From: Perca fluviatilis
Lineage: Eukaryota; Chordata; Actinopteri; Perciformes; Percidae
DNA length: 64,000 nucleotides
Direction: 5' to 3'
Assembly: GCF_010015445.1 (NCBI RefSeq)
Contig: NC_053112.1
Location: 4,713,886-4,777,885, forward strand
Positions 32,594-42,156 of this stretch are shown piece after piece. The translations under genes were made by a program, and so were the position numbers. A model generated the notes under the pieces. That model had not been told where the DNA came from and ran no database searches. It was given only the letters and a program-made list of their open reading frames with translations. The stretch's first letter is position 1, and every line of letters starts with the position of its first letter.

Positions 32594-33365
32594 GTTATAT
32601 TACAATATTACTGTCTCTGAATTGTAATGCTTACATTACTTTTGAGTTTCTTTCACCAAAATAAAAGCAGAAGTATTCTTGGCAGGTAGCTTGTGAATTT
32701 CACCACAGGGTCAACAAAGTCTCATCTTTATCCACTTTAATAAATAATAATTTATTAATATTATTTTGTATTATTAATCTGACGCTGCAAAGTAACTAAA
32801 GCTATAAAATAAATAGTTAAGTAAAATGTACAATAGCCTACTTGACTCAGTCTGAATTGTGGTGGACTAGAATTAGCCTAATAAGTAGGATTAAATGAAA
32901 AATACCCAATTACAAATGAATCCAAGTAGCCGAATTCAAGTAGCCGACGGTATATAGTTACTTTCCACCGCTGATAAAATGTAATATTACGTGTAGCAAG
33001 ACTAAATATTAATTCCCGACATGTTATCTGTCAGCTGCTCAGTCACATTGCTGTCGCCACTGACAGGACACAGATGTTGTCAGTTACCGTCTCTCGTTCT
33101 GACCACGGGGACAGTAACGGGACAGCTCGCTTCAATGCAGCGTAGGAAATGTATCTCTGCAGTCAATTTAACCACTGAATTGTAACGCATTACTCCCATC
33201 ACTGATGGACACTATGAAAGTTTTTTTTCTTATCATCCATTTATTTTTAATATCATTATGTTTCAGGGGGTGGGGAGTATTTGTTGATGGGACTGTGTTC
33301 GTTACCGGTTGCCCCTTGGTGGCTGATGTCGATGTCGGTCTGCACACGGTGCAGAACGCGTGAGG
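32594..33365. other. Nested-element interior, no gene recognised
   Basis: A/T-rich sequence inside the element at 30824-35945 between the hAT and the 52-bp array. It has no recognisable frame or paired repeat. Confidence 0.4.
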
Positions 33366-35618
33366 AGGTTCTATATCCTGTCTATGTGAGGTAGTCTGGA
33401 CATGTGGAGGTGTGATGAGGTTCTATATACTGTCTCTGTGAGGTAGTCTGGACATGTGGAGGTGTGATGAGGTTCTATATACTGTCTCTGTGAAGTAGTC
33501 TGGACATGTGGAGGTGTGATGAGGTTCTATATCCTGTCTATGTGAGGTAGTCTGGACATGTGGAGGTGTGATGAGGTTCTATATACTGTCTATGTGAGGT
33601 AGTCTGGACATGTGGAGGTGTGATGAGGTTCTATATCCTGTCTCTGTGAAGTAGTCTGGACATGAGGAGGTGTGATGAGGTTCTATATCCTGTCTCTGTG
33701 AAGTAGTCTGGACATGAGGAGGTGTGATGAGGTTCTATATACTGTCTATGTGAGGTAGTCTGGACATGTGGAGGTGTGAGGAGGTTCAAAGGAGGTTTAA
33801 TGTATCTAAACAACGATCAATCATCACCAAAAAATCCTCTTCTATATTGCTCATCATAACCACTTAAAACGGTCAAATCTAACCCAATATCTAAATATTA
33901 TGGACGTTATTAATGTGAGATAACTTCTATAATCGTTGGATTTCGATTTAGTTTTTTTGAAAGGCTTAAGTGTTCATGACAAGATATGACCATGATACTG
34001 GTGATGACTGATCGTTGTTTAGATATTAAACCATGTTAAGCTTTTTCACGTTAAGCGTTTTAGAGTGTCCCTTTGACAAGACAACCGTGGGACGTCCCGC
34101 CGGAGTAAAATGGAAGGCGTCAAACAGAGATACACGGCTCAAAAAAGAGAGTTGTCTCGCAGCGGTGCCGGAGGGGAAATATAAGGCAAGTTCCACCTTT
34201 TAGATGAGCTGGATCAGATCCTCAGCCAAAGGCCCATCGGAGCTTAGGCTATAGCTTGGCTTCTAATATTAACAACTACTTTTGTCTAGCAAAACTTTGT
34301 TTGCAAAAGTTCGCTTGAATCTTGTGCGATTCAGTTCAGAAATGAATGGAAACACCTTAAAATGTCTCAAATCAATTAGATATACCAATTTAATCGCAAA
34401 ACAGCATGTGACGTCATTACGCACAGGTTTTTATTCGCTTTAAAGCTGTTGGATGGAAACACACTTTCACCAGCTTTATTCGCATGAGTTTTTTTACCAA
34501 ACTTCAGATAATTCGATTGACAAGTGGATGGAAACTTAGCTTATGTGAGGTAGTCTGGACATGAGGAGGTGTGATGAGGTTCTATATACTGTCTCTGTGA
34601 GGTAGCCTGGACATGTGGAGGTGTGATGAGGTTCTATATACTGTCTATGTGAGGTAGTCTGGACATGTGGAGGCCTGATGAGGTTCTATATACTGTCTCT
34701 GTGAGGTAGTCTGGACATGTGGAGGTGTGATGAGGTTCTATATACTGTCTCTGTGAGGTAGTCTGGACATGTGGAGGCCTGATGAGGTTCTATATACTGT
34801 CTATGTGAGGTAGTCTGGACATGTGGAGGTGTGATGAGGTTCTATATACTGTCTCTGTGAAGTAGTCTGGACATGTGGAGGTGTGATGAGGTTCTATATA
34901 CTGTCTATGTGAGGTAGTCTGGACATGTGGAGGTGTGATGAGGTTCTATATACTGTCGCTGTGAGGTAGTCTGGACATGTGGATGCCTGATGAGGTTCTA
35001 TATACTGTCTCTGTGAAGTAGTCTGGACATGTGGAGGTGTGATGAGGTTCTATATACTGTCTATGTGAGGTAGTCTGGACATGTGGAGGTGTGATGAGGT
35101 TCTATATACTGTCTATGTGAGGTAGTCTGGACATGTGGAGGCCTGATGAGGTTCTATATACTGTCTCTGTGAGGTAGTCTGGACATGTGGAGGTGTGATG
35201 AGGTTCTATATACTGTCTATGTGAGGTAGTCTGGACATGTGGAGGTGTGATGAGGTTCTATATACTGTCTCTGTGAGGTAGTCTGGACATGTGGAGGTGT
35301 GATGAGGTTCTATATACTGTCTCTGTGAGGTAGCCTGGACATGTGGAGGTGTGATGAGGTTCTATATACTGTCTATGTGAGGTAGTCTGGACATGTGGAG
35401 GTGTGATGAGGTTCTATATACTGTCTCTGTGAGGTAGCCTGGACATGTGGAGGTGTGATGAGGTTCTATATACTGTCTCTGTGAGGTAGCCTGGACATGT
35501 GGAGGTGTGATGAGGTTATATATACTGTCTCTGTGAGGTAGTCTGGACATGTGGAGGTGTGATGAGGTTCTATATCCTGTCTATGTGAGGTAGTCTGGAC
35601 ATGTGGAGGAAAGGCCAT
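33366..35618. repeat. 52-bp minisatellite, split array
   Basis: The unit of 52 bp begins 'gaggttctatatactgtctc' and runs from about 33366 to 33792 (about 8 copies) and from 34536 to 35618 (about 20 copies). Variants such as 'ggaggcctgatgagg', 'tatatcctgtctatg' and 'gtagcctgg' recur in patterns, which suggests higher-order duplication. The gap at 33793-34535 is an insertion. Confidence 0.93.
33794..34032. mobile_element. Hairpin-type MITE inside the minisatellite
   Basis: A 239-bp near-perfect palindrome: it opens with 'ggtttaatgtatctaaacaa' and closes with 'ttgtttagatattaaacc', and the arms continue to match ('cgatcaatcatcacca' and its inverse). The sequence that follows to 34535 includes two 'ggatggaaac' phrases (about 34452 and 34524), hinting at another inserted MITE. 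Confidence 0.8.
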
Positions 35619-36460
35619 CTCTCCTGTTAAGAAATCGTTCCGAACCTTTTTTTGAGGCGGTTCAGTTATGGCATGCAAGCCTACAGTTATCCGGACAGCC
35701 TGGCTTGCTGAGGCACTGAATTGAATTAAACGTGCGAAGCATTTGGCTAGGAGGAGCAGGTGGGCGGAGGGTTAAAATGCAGCGCTTTTATCCCCACTGC
35801 TCAGCGGCAGAATCAACATCATAGATGTAGATTGCATAGAAATTGAAACTGGAGAAATGCGAGATGCAACAAAATGTGTACCTAGAGAGCAGCGAATCGT
35901 ACAAGCCTAGTTAAGGGTAAAAATGCGTACATGTTGGCAGGTCTGCTTTTCATTGGTGACGATTTGCGGTGTCTGAGTGCCGCACAAATGCAAGGTCGCA
36001 AGGAGCGGCGTCCGCCAATAACCCTGATGCGCGCAGAGGAGCGAGGGCCTGTCCAACGCTACTTGCAGCTTTAATTATGTTTATGTTAATGGGAAACATA
36101 CATGTGTACATACAAGGCTAGCAGCAGCAGGGCCGCGTCAGACACGTTTCTGGTGTGAAAAGACAGAAAATGCCACGCAGCTGCCACGCAACAGAAACAC
36201 CATGCTCACACCACGCAGGCAGTGTGAAAGAGGCCATAGGCGGTCATGCTTTAGCCATCCTAAGAAAGAAAACATTCTGTCAATAAAAGACTAAAAAGGC
36301 CCCAAATAATCTTTGGTTTCTTTACTGCTGAAGCTCCAGAAAGTCATCTGAAGTGTGAGCCATAACATGGCCGCTGTATGACAGCTGTATTGAGTAACAT
36401 TGAAGTGTGTATGTTTCATCAGAGGCTGGTGTGTATACAGCCTGTGAGCCATCATCTTAC

Positions 36461-36534
36461 CATGCTGTGATGTTTCTGGAGCCTCAGTCGTAAACGAGTT
36501 TCCAATTCTGCATTTCTTCACCAAGCTGTTCTCA
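36461..36534 (-). CDS. NLR gene, 74-bp upstream exon
   Basis: Acceptor 'tctacag' and donor 'gtaagatg' bound a 74-bp frame reading ENSLVKKCRIGNSF then TTEAPETSQH. It starts in phase 2 and ends in phase 1, which matches the start phase of the 123-bp exon at 29651, so the two join in frame. No domain is recognised; exons of this size before the FISNA exon are common in teleost NLR genes. The true start codon and any N-terminal effector domain were not found. The call rests mainly on splice sites and phase. Confidence 0.5.
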
Positions 36535-36639
36535 CTGTAGAAGAATAAACATCACACAGGTAAGGAGCTGAAGTCAGAAAGTGATTTTATATCATAAAGC
36601 ATCTTTCCATACAGTTCTCCTGTGCACCCAGTTATTATT

Positions 36640-37200
36640 AACAATGAGAAGACAAAGAGAAAGTTGATCGTTAGACTCGTTCGACATGAGCTCGTAGACG
36701 TAGTAGACGTTAGCAGGCGACAGCAGTAGGTGATGACAAAAAGATTCAGACAAGTCGGACCGTTTCCAGCCGTTATAAGCAGCCTTCAGTGAACAGGAAG
36801 TCACAGAAACACCCACATCCTGTTAGATCTGATTCTGATGTATTTAAATATTATCAGACCCATATATACACAGTCTCCAGGAATTGATGACAGAGTAGCC
36901 TCTTTAAATGACCTACATGTGATCTGTTGCTGTAGATGATCTGTAATCTGAACATCTTTAGTCTCTCTGACTAATAAGTCGATTCTGAACCAATCAGCTG
37001 TTAGATCAGCTGAGAGCCAGGCGTTTCTCATTATGCTCGTAAAGTGGACGTTAGCAGGCGGCAGCAGTAGGCGATGACAAAAAGTTGGACAGTTTCCAGC
37101 CGTTTCAAGACAACAGGAAGTCACAGAAAAAAAAGAAAAAAAAAGAAAATCACATCCTGTTAGATACATACATCCCCTCGGCATTTAAACAGACTTTTGG
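36640..37200. repeat. Direct repeats upstream of the NLR exon
   Basis: A stretch of about 100 bp with 'tttccagccg', 'aacaggaagtcacagaaa' and 'cacatcctgttaga' occurs at 36700-36830 and again at 37040-37165. Part of the intervening sequence ('acagagtagcctctttaaat' then 'acctacatgtgatctg') is also found at 43808-43850, so the duplicated NLR 5' segment reaches at least this far. No start exon could be recognised. Confidence 0.6.
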
Positions 37201-37737
37201 GCCAAAGCGTTAACAAATGGATCTACAACCATATTCAGCTGTTGAAAACACACGACATGGCGAAGGTGTTTGAGCCCCGGTATGAAATTCTTTCTCACCC
37301 ACATTTCTAGGGCTGGGCATCGTTCAAAATCCTTCGATCCGGTGACAATATTGATACCTCATTTTCGATGCTGGTTCCTTAACAATACTTTTTTGATACC
37401 ATATGTTTTAAAATCTATCTCAACATCAACAAAAATACATTAAACACAAAACCCTAATTTTGAATCAAAACAGTTATCAAAATAAGGGCGTTTTCACACA
37501 TGAAAGTCTGAACCAAGGTCCGGACCAAGGTTCATGTTTTTGTTCCACTGTAACATTTAATTCGGTAAGTTTTGGTTTCACACTGCAGTTATGCACGCGC
37601 GCTAAAGATCTCTACATGACAAAACTACGTCCTGCCCTCATCACATACTTTATGTGAGCTGCGTCTCCAGAGACTTAGAACTGATTGGTTGGTAGACGGG
37701 CTTCCCCTTCCTCGCGTATCTCTCTATGTGAGTTTTT

Positions 37738-39075
37738 TCAACTGACTGCTGCTCTCTCCTACTGACTGCTACTTCCCCTACCTCCTCTCCTACTACTGCG
37801 TTCCCACTGCCGCTCTCCCTCCTGCCTCTCCCCTAACACCGCTCTTCCCTGCACCCGCTCTCCCCCTGCACTGCTACTCTACCTGCTACTCTCCCCTACT
37901 GACTGCCGCTCTCCCCTACTGACTGCCGCTCTCTCCACTCGACTGCCGCTCTCCCTACCTGCTGCTCTCCCTACGACTGCCGCTCTCACCACTGCGGCGC
38001 GCTCCCCCTACTCTGCCCTCTACACGCTTCCCCTACTACTCCCGCTTCCTACCTCCGCTTCTCCTACACGCCTCCTACTCCCTTCCCCTACTGACTGCCG
38101 CTTCCTCCCCCCCTCCTCCCCTTCCATTCCATCACTACCCTCTCTCATTTCACCTCCCATACCACCGCTCTCCCCTACCACTCTCCCCATTCCCTCTTCC
38201 ATTTCCTCTCCCTACCTCACTCCACTTTCTCCCCCACCTGCCACTCTCCCCTACTTACGCTTCCCACTGACTGCCATTCCACCGCTCTCCACTACATTTC
38301 CTCTACTGGCACTTTCCATTTCTCTCTCCCCTACACTTTCTCTCCACTTCCATTCCTCTCCCCACTACTGCCACTTCTACACGCCTCTCCCCTACCTCCA
38401 TCCTCTCCATTTCCTCCCCACACTACTTCTCCCACTGACTCTACTACTCTCTCTCCACATTTACTCACTGCTGTGCCTCTCCTGACTGTGCTGCTCTCTC
38501 CTTCCGACTGCTACTCTCTACTGCGACTGCTGCTCTCTCCTACGACTGCTGTCTCTCTGTCTCCACACTGCTACTCTCTCACTTGACTGCTGCTGCTACT
38601 CTCCCCACGACTGCTGCTGCTCTCCTACGACTGCTACTCTCTCCACCTTGACTGCTACTCTCTCCACTACTGCTACTCTCCCACCACTGCTGCTCTCCCA
38701 TTGCTGCTACTCTCCCACTGACTGCTACTCTAACTGCTACTCTCTCCTACTGCACTGCTACTCTCCCCTACTGACTGCTACTCTCTCCTACTGACTGCTG
38801 CTCTCTCCTACTGACTGCTACTCTCCCCTACTGACTGCTGCTCTCCTACTGACTGCTACTCTCCTACCGCCTACTCTCCCCTACTCTCCTCACTGACCTG
38901 CTCTCCCCTACTGACTGCTACTCTCCCCTACTGACTGCTACTCTCTCCCTACGACTGCTACTCTCTCCCACTGACTGCTACTCTCCCCTACTGACTGCTA
39001 CTCTCTCCCACTGACTGCTACTCTCTCCTACTGACTGCTGCTCTCTCCTACTGACTGCTACTCTCCCCTACTGAT
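37738..39075. repeat. 20-bp pyrimidine-rich satellite, degenerate on its left side
   Basis: From about 38760 to 39075 the unit 'ctactgactgctactctccc' repeats every 20 bases with little variation. Further left the same words become irregular, with many small losses and gains. The strand is almost purely C and T apart from the 'actgactgcta' core. Open frames across it are artefacts. Confidence 0.9.
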
Positions 39076-39149
39076 GTTGAGAAGCGAGACACAGGAACTT
39101 TCTTTCTGGAGCATTTATTCAGAGACAAACATAAACCTACACTGTACAT

Positions 39150-40548
39150 TAGGGTTGGGTACCTTTCGCATCTGAACCAATACCACTACCGATACCGGTA
39201 CCTGGAATTCGGTTCCGGTACCCAACAGTACCTTTTTCGGTACTTTACCAATGTAATTTCAAAAAAACAAATACATACATACATACATACATACATACAT
39301 ACATACATACATACATTTTACAGTACAGGCCAAAAGTTTGGACACACCTTCTCATTCAATGTGTTCCTTTATTTTCATGACTATTTACATTGTAGATTCT
39401 CACTGAAGGCATCAAAACTATGAATGAACACATATGGAATTATGTACTTAACAAAAAAGTGTGAAATAACTGAAAACATGTCTTATATTTTAGATTCTTC
39501 AAAGTAGCCACCCTTTGCTTTTTTGATAATTCTGCAAACCCTTGGTGTTCTCTCTATGAGCTTCATGAAGTAGTCACCTGAAATGGTTTTACCTTCACAG
39601 GTGTGCTTTGTCAGGGTTCATTAGTGGAAGTTTTTCCCTTATTAATAAAAAAAGCAAAGGGTGGCTACTTTGAAGAATCTAAAATATAAGACGTTATAAG
39701 ATGTTTTCAGTTATTTCACTATATTTTTTGTTAAGTACATAATTCCATATGTGTTCATTAATAGTTTTGATGCCTTCAGTGAGAATCTACACTGTAAATA
39801 GTCTTAAAAGAAAATAAAAGGAAACTCAGTGAATGGTGTGTCCAAACCTGTTTACTTAGAACATTATTTAAACAAAAACAAAAATAAAACCCCTCCCTCT
39901 CTCCTCCCAAACCCGTCCCTACAACCTATTAAATTGAATAATTATACATTTCTTACTCACTGTAACTTTTATTGTTGTATTTGTATATTATTATATTTTA
40001 GCCTGTTTTATTTTAATCATGGCCGTTTTTAATTGCTCTTTCATGTTTCATGTAAAGCCCTTTGAATTGCCTTGTTGCTAAAAAGCTGCTGTAGAAATAA
40101 AGTTACCTTGCCTTACAACCTCAGCCTGTCAGTCAGTCCCCAGGGCAGAGAAACCACCGTTGTGCCTGCTCGTGTCATAGGAAGTGTAATGTCAACAGCA
40201 CCGCGACAGCTTTCGGCTCGCCATTAATATCATATCACAGTGCAGAGTGAAAGGTGTCTGCGTGAAGTTTTGATAAACTGTAACCACACTTGAAACCACT
40301 TTATCGGCATCGCCGTGACTCTCGGTGACTTCAACAAAACTACAGAGCCCACGTTGCTCCGTCCGCACCTCTGCACGTGTGTGTCGGACCTCTGCTCTCT
40401 GTCAACATGCAGAGAGGACAGATAAGCTTGAGCTTACTCTCAGGTACCGAAATTTGGCACCGTTTGATTTTACCTGAACAAATACTAGGTAGTACCGACG
40501 TGATTCAGTCGGTACCGGTAAAAGTACCGGGTTCGGTACCCAACCCTA
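39150..40548. mobile_element. hAT-type MITE with exact 8-bp target duplication
   Basis: The ends 'tagggttgggtacc' and 'ggtacccaacccta' are perfect inverses, and a perfect 'ctgtacat' flanks both sides (39142-39149 and 40549-40556). Both inner ends are rich in 'ggtaccg' motifs. A Tc1-like palindrome at 39321 and a LINE-like 3' tail around 40020-40110 ('ttgaattgccttgttgct') are nested inside. Confidence 0.9.
39321..39852. mobile_element. Palindromic Tc1/mariner-like MITE, second copy
   Basis: Same family as 5540-6073: starts 'cagtacaggccaaaagtttg' after a TA (39319-39320), with inverted arms meeting near 39600. The right end has decayed ('gtgtgtccaaacctgttta'), so the right border is approximate. 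An 'acat' microsatellite (about 39270-39315) precedes it. Confidence 0.8.
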
Positions 40549-40866
40549 CTGTACATTTACTACCACTTAACAAATAAACTGCTGATGTATTCTCAGCTCT
40601 GATAGCCGACAGCTGTCTGAGCTTCTCCGGTCTTAACACAAGGAGAGCCTGCCAGAGCTTCTTGTATTTGGTCCGAAAGTCCGAATCATCCAAAAAATGC
40701 TTTCACACTATAAACGAACCAAGACCACCACTTTTTATCGGACCAAAGTTTGGTCTTTTGATCCGGACTGTGGTCCGGGGAGGTTTCACACCTGTAATTT
40801 TGGTTCGGATCAAACTAAAAAGTCTGAAAGTCCGGACCAAATAAGGTATGTGTGAAAACGCCCTAA

Positions 40867-41301
40867 ACAATTCTGGTAACACTGCTCACTGATAGCAACA
40901 TTAATAACACTGGTTGTGCTTTTGGATGTGGGGAGGGGTACCTTTTTAGCACAACATGAACATATTATAAATAATAAATAAATAAACAAATGACATTGTG
41001 TACGGGCTAATATTGAACTAACTAAAAAGCAATGTAAATAACAAAGACTTTTTAGGTCAAACTGCATAATGACACAAACCTTTAACACTAAACTTAGTTA
41101 CTGCTCTGTTGTCAACATTCAACTAATGGAGAATTAAGTGAAGTGCAAAGGAACGTCATTGAATTGCCTTGTTGCTGAAAGGTGCTGTAGAAGTTGCCTT
41201 GTTGCTGAAAGGTGCTGTAGAAGTAAAGTTGCCTTGCCCTACAACCTCAGCCTGTCAGTCAGTCAGGTGTACCTGTCATCATGGTTACCAAAGGTCGTCT
41301 C
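40867..41301. other. No gene recognised; LINE-tail-like repeats
   Basis: Two tandem copies of 'ttgccttgttgctgaaaggt' with 'gctgtagaag' (41165-41225) resemble the 3' end of a fish LINE and the sequence at 40065-40110. At 41270-41291 lies 'gtgtacctgtcatcatggtt', a decayed copy of the end of the RCOR exon described at 41997. Confidence 0.5.
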
Positions 41302-41304
41302 TAA

Positions 41305-41916
41305 GGGCCGGGACACATATAGCTGACGGCCGACCGTTGACAGAAACCCCGTCGATATGATCAGTCTCGTCCCCGAGGTCCAAAAAACTGCCTCAGAACA
41401 GACCAAGGAGACGAGAGGAGACGAGACGTAATACATCTCCATAGCAGCAGGTGGCGCTAATCTGTAATGTTGCCCAAGAAATGAAAACCGGCAGCTGATT
41501 GGACGAACACGTCACATGGGTTTGTTTTCTCCGGAAATTCAAAGCCAGACTGTCATGGCGGCTCGTTCAGAATACGATCTCATATTGTACTAAAATAGTT
41601 CACTGGAGCGTGTTTCTGAAAACATTTTAAGCGAGAAATAGGCCGTGCAGTTGCTGAATCTGTCTTCATTTCAGCTCAACAAAGGTCAGTTTAAAAGATT
41701 TCCATCAGATTTTGAGAGACTCTAGTCACCTCATCGCGCTCGTCATTTCCGGGTGAGTCCCGACGGCCCTGCCGCCGACCGAACACGTCAGGTCGGCCAA
41801 AATGAACGCCGACAGCCCCCAGACGGACGACGGCACGGGACACACCGAACAGATTTGAGTCACTGACCTCGCCAGACTGTCCCATGGCCGATAATCGGCC
41901 TGATGTGTCCCGGCCC
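41305..41916. mobile_element. Harbinger-like MITE
   Basis: The ends 'gggccgggacacat' and 'atgtgtcccggccc' are perfect inverses and TAA flanks each side (41302-41304 and 41917-41919), as in PIF/Harbinger elements. A shorter, internally deleted copy lies at 44222-44538. Confidence 0.88.
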
Positions 41917-41954
41917 TAAGCGTACCTGTCTGTGAGGCATACCTGTCGTCCTGG

Positions 41955-41955
<1 letters not shown>

Positions 41956-41994
<39 letters not shown>
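41956..41994. repeat. (GT)n microsatellite at the donor of the RCOR exon
   Basis: About 19 GT units directly beyond the splice donor of the orphan RCOR exon, between two copies of 'acctgtcgtcctggtt' (41941-41956 and 41996-42011). Confidence 0.95.
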
Positions 41995-41996
<2 letters not shown>

Positions 41997-42121
41997 CTGT
42001 CGTCCTGGTTACTCCTTTTGGCCAGTTTCCGAGACTGGCGGTCCATCCGAATGGTGCTGGTGTGAGTCTTCTTCCATGAGTAGTAGTACTTCACCAGACT
42101 GGAGATGGATTTATCTGGTAG
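41997..42121 (-). pseudogene. Orphan exon of a CoREST (RCOR) family gene, SANT domain
   Basis: A 125-bp frame between acceptor 'tctccttcag' and donor 'gtacac' encodes [20 protein letters not shown] followed by [16 protein letters not shown]. This is the end of the first SANT domain of RCOR proteins, corepressor subunits that link LSD1 and HDACs to chromatin (family knowledge). Phase 0 at the start and a complete donor argue for a copied genomic exon and against a processed transcript. No other RCOR exon is visible: immediately upstream, at about 42157, the sequence becomes NLR intron. It is therefore probably a captured gene fragment. Whether it is ever spliced into an NLR transcript is unknown. 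Confidence 0.75.
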
Positions 42122-42156
42122 CTGAAGGAGACCGTTACTCTTTAATCTGGAGAGTT

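Larger units (their letters stand above)
30824..35945. mobile_element. Third-level nested element (CAGACCTGCCAAC ends)
   Basis: The ends 'cagacctgccaaccttga' and 'tacatgttggcaggtctg' are inverted copies, with the CAGACCTGCCAAC motif typical of a hAT-type terminus. It holds the hAT copy at 31580-32593 and the 52-bp minisatellite. No transposase of its own is recognisable. Confidence 0.65.
30563..36076. mobile_element. Second-level nested element (AATTAAAGCTGCAAG ends)
   Basis: The ends 'aattaaagctgcaagcagtg' and 'acttgcagctttaatt' are inverted copies. The interior near each end has GC-rich sequence ('gggggcgtggcctgagtacg' on the left). It encloses the element at 30824-35945. Confidence 0.7.
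30202..36235. mobile_element. 6-kb nested inverted-repeat element in an NLR intron
   Basis: The ends 'ggactctttcacactggctg' and 'caggcagtgtgaaagaggcc' are inverted copies, followed on each side by further matches ('catggtgtgag' versus 'ctcacaccacg'). It interrupts the block that is continuous at 43285-43850. Two further inverted-repeat elements are nested inside one another (30563-36076 and 30824-35945), and the innermost contains a hAT and a minisatellite. Confidence 0.75.
37486..40863. mobile_element. 3.4-kb Harbinger-like element with nested insertions
   Basis: The ends 'gggcgttttcacacatgaaa' and 'tatgtgtgaaaacgccc' are inverted copies, flanked by TAA on both sides (37483-37485 and 40864-40866), the TWA target duplication of PIF/Harbinger elements. 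The inner ends also mirror each other around 'gtccggacca'. The interior is filled by a satellite and by a hAT element that itself holds a Tc1-like palindrome. No transposase is seen. Confidence 0.75.

Noticed and set aside
33366..35618. Regularly spaced repeats considered as a CRISPR-like array
   Set aside because: The 52-bp units are continuous without distinct spacers, lie inside a eukaryotic transposon, and no cas genes exist in this vertebrate sequence.
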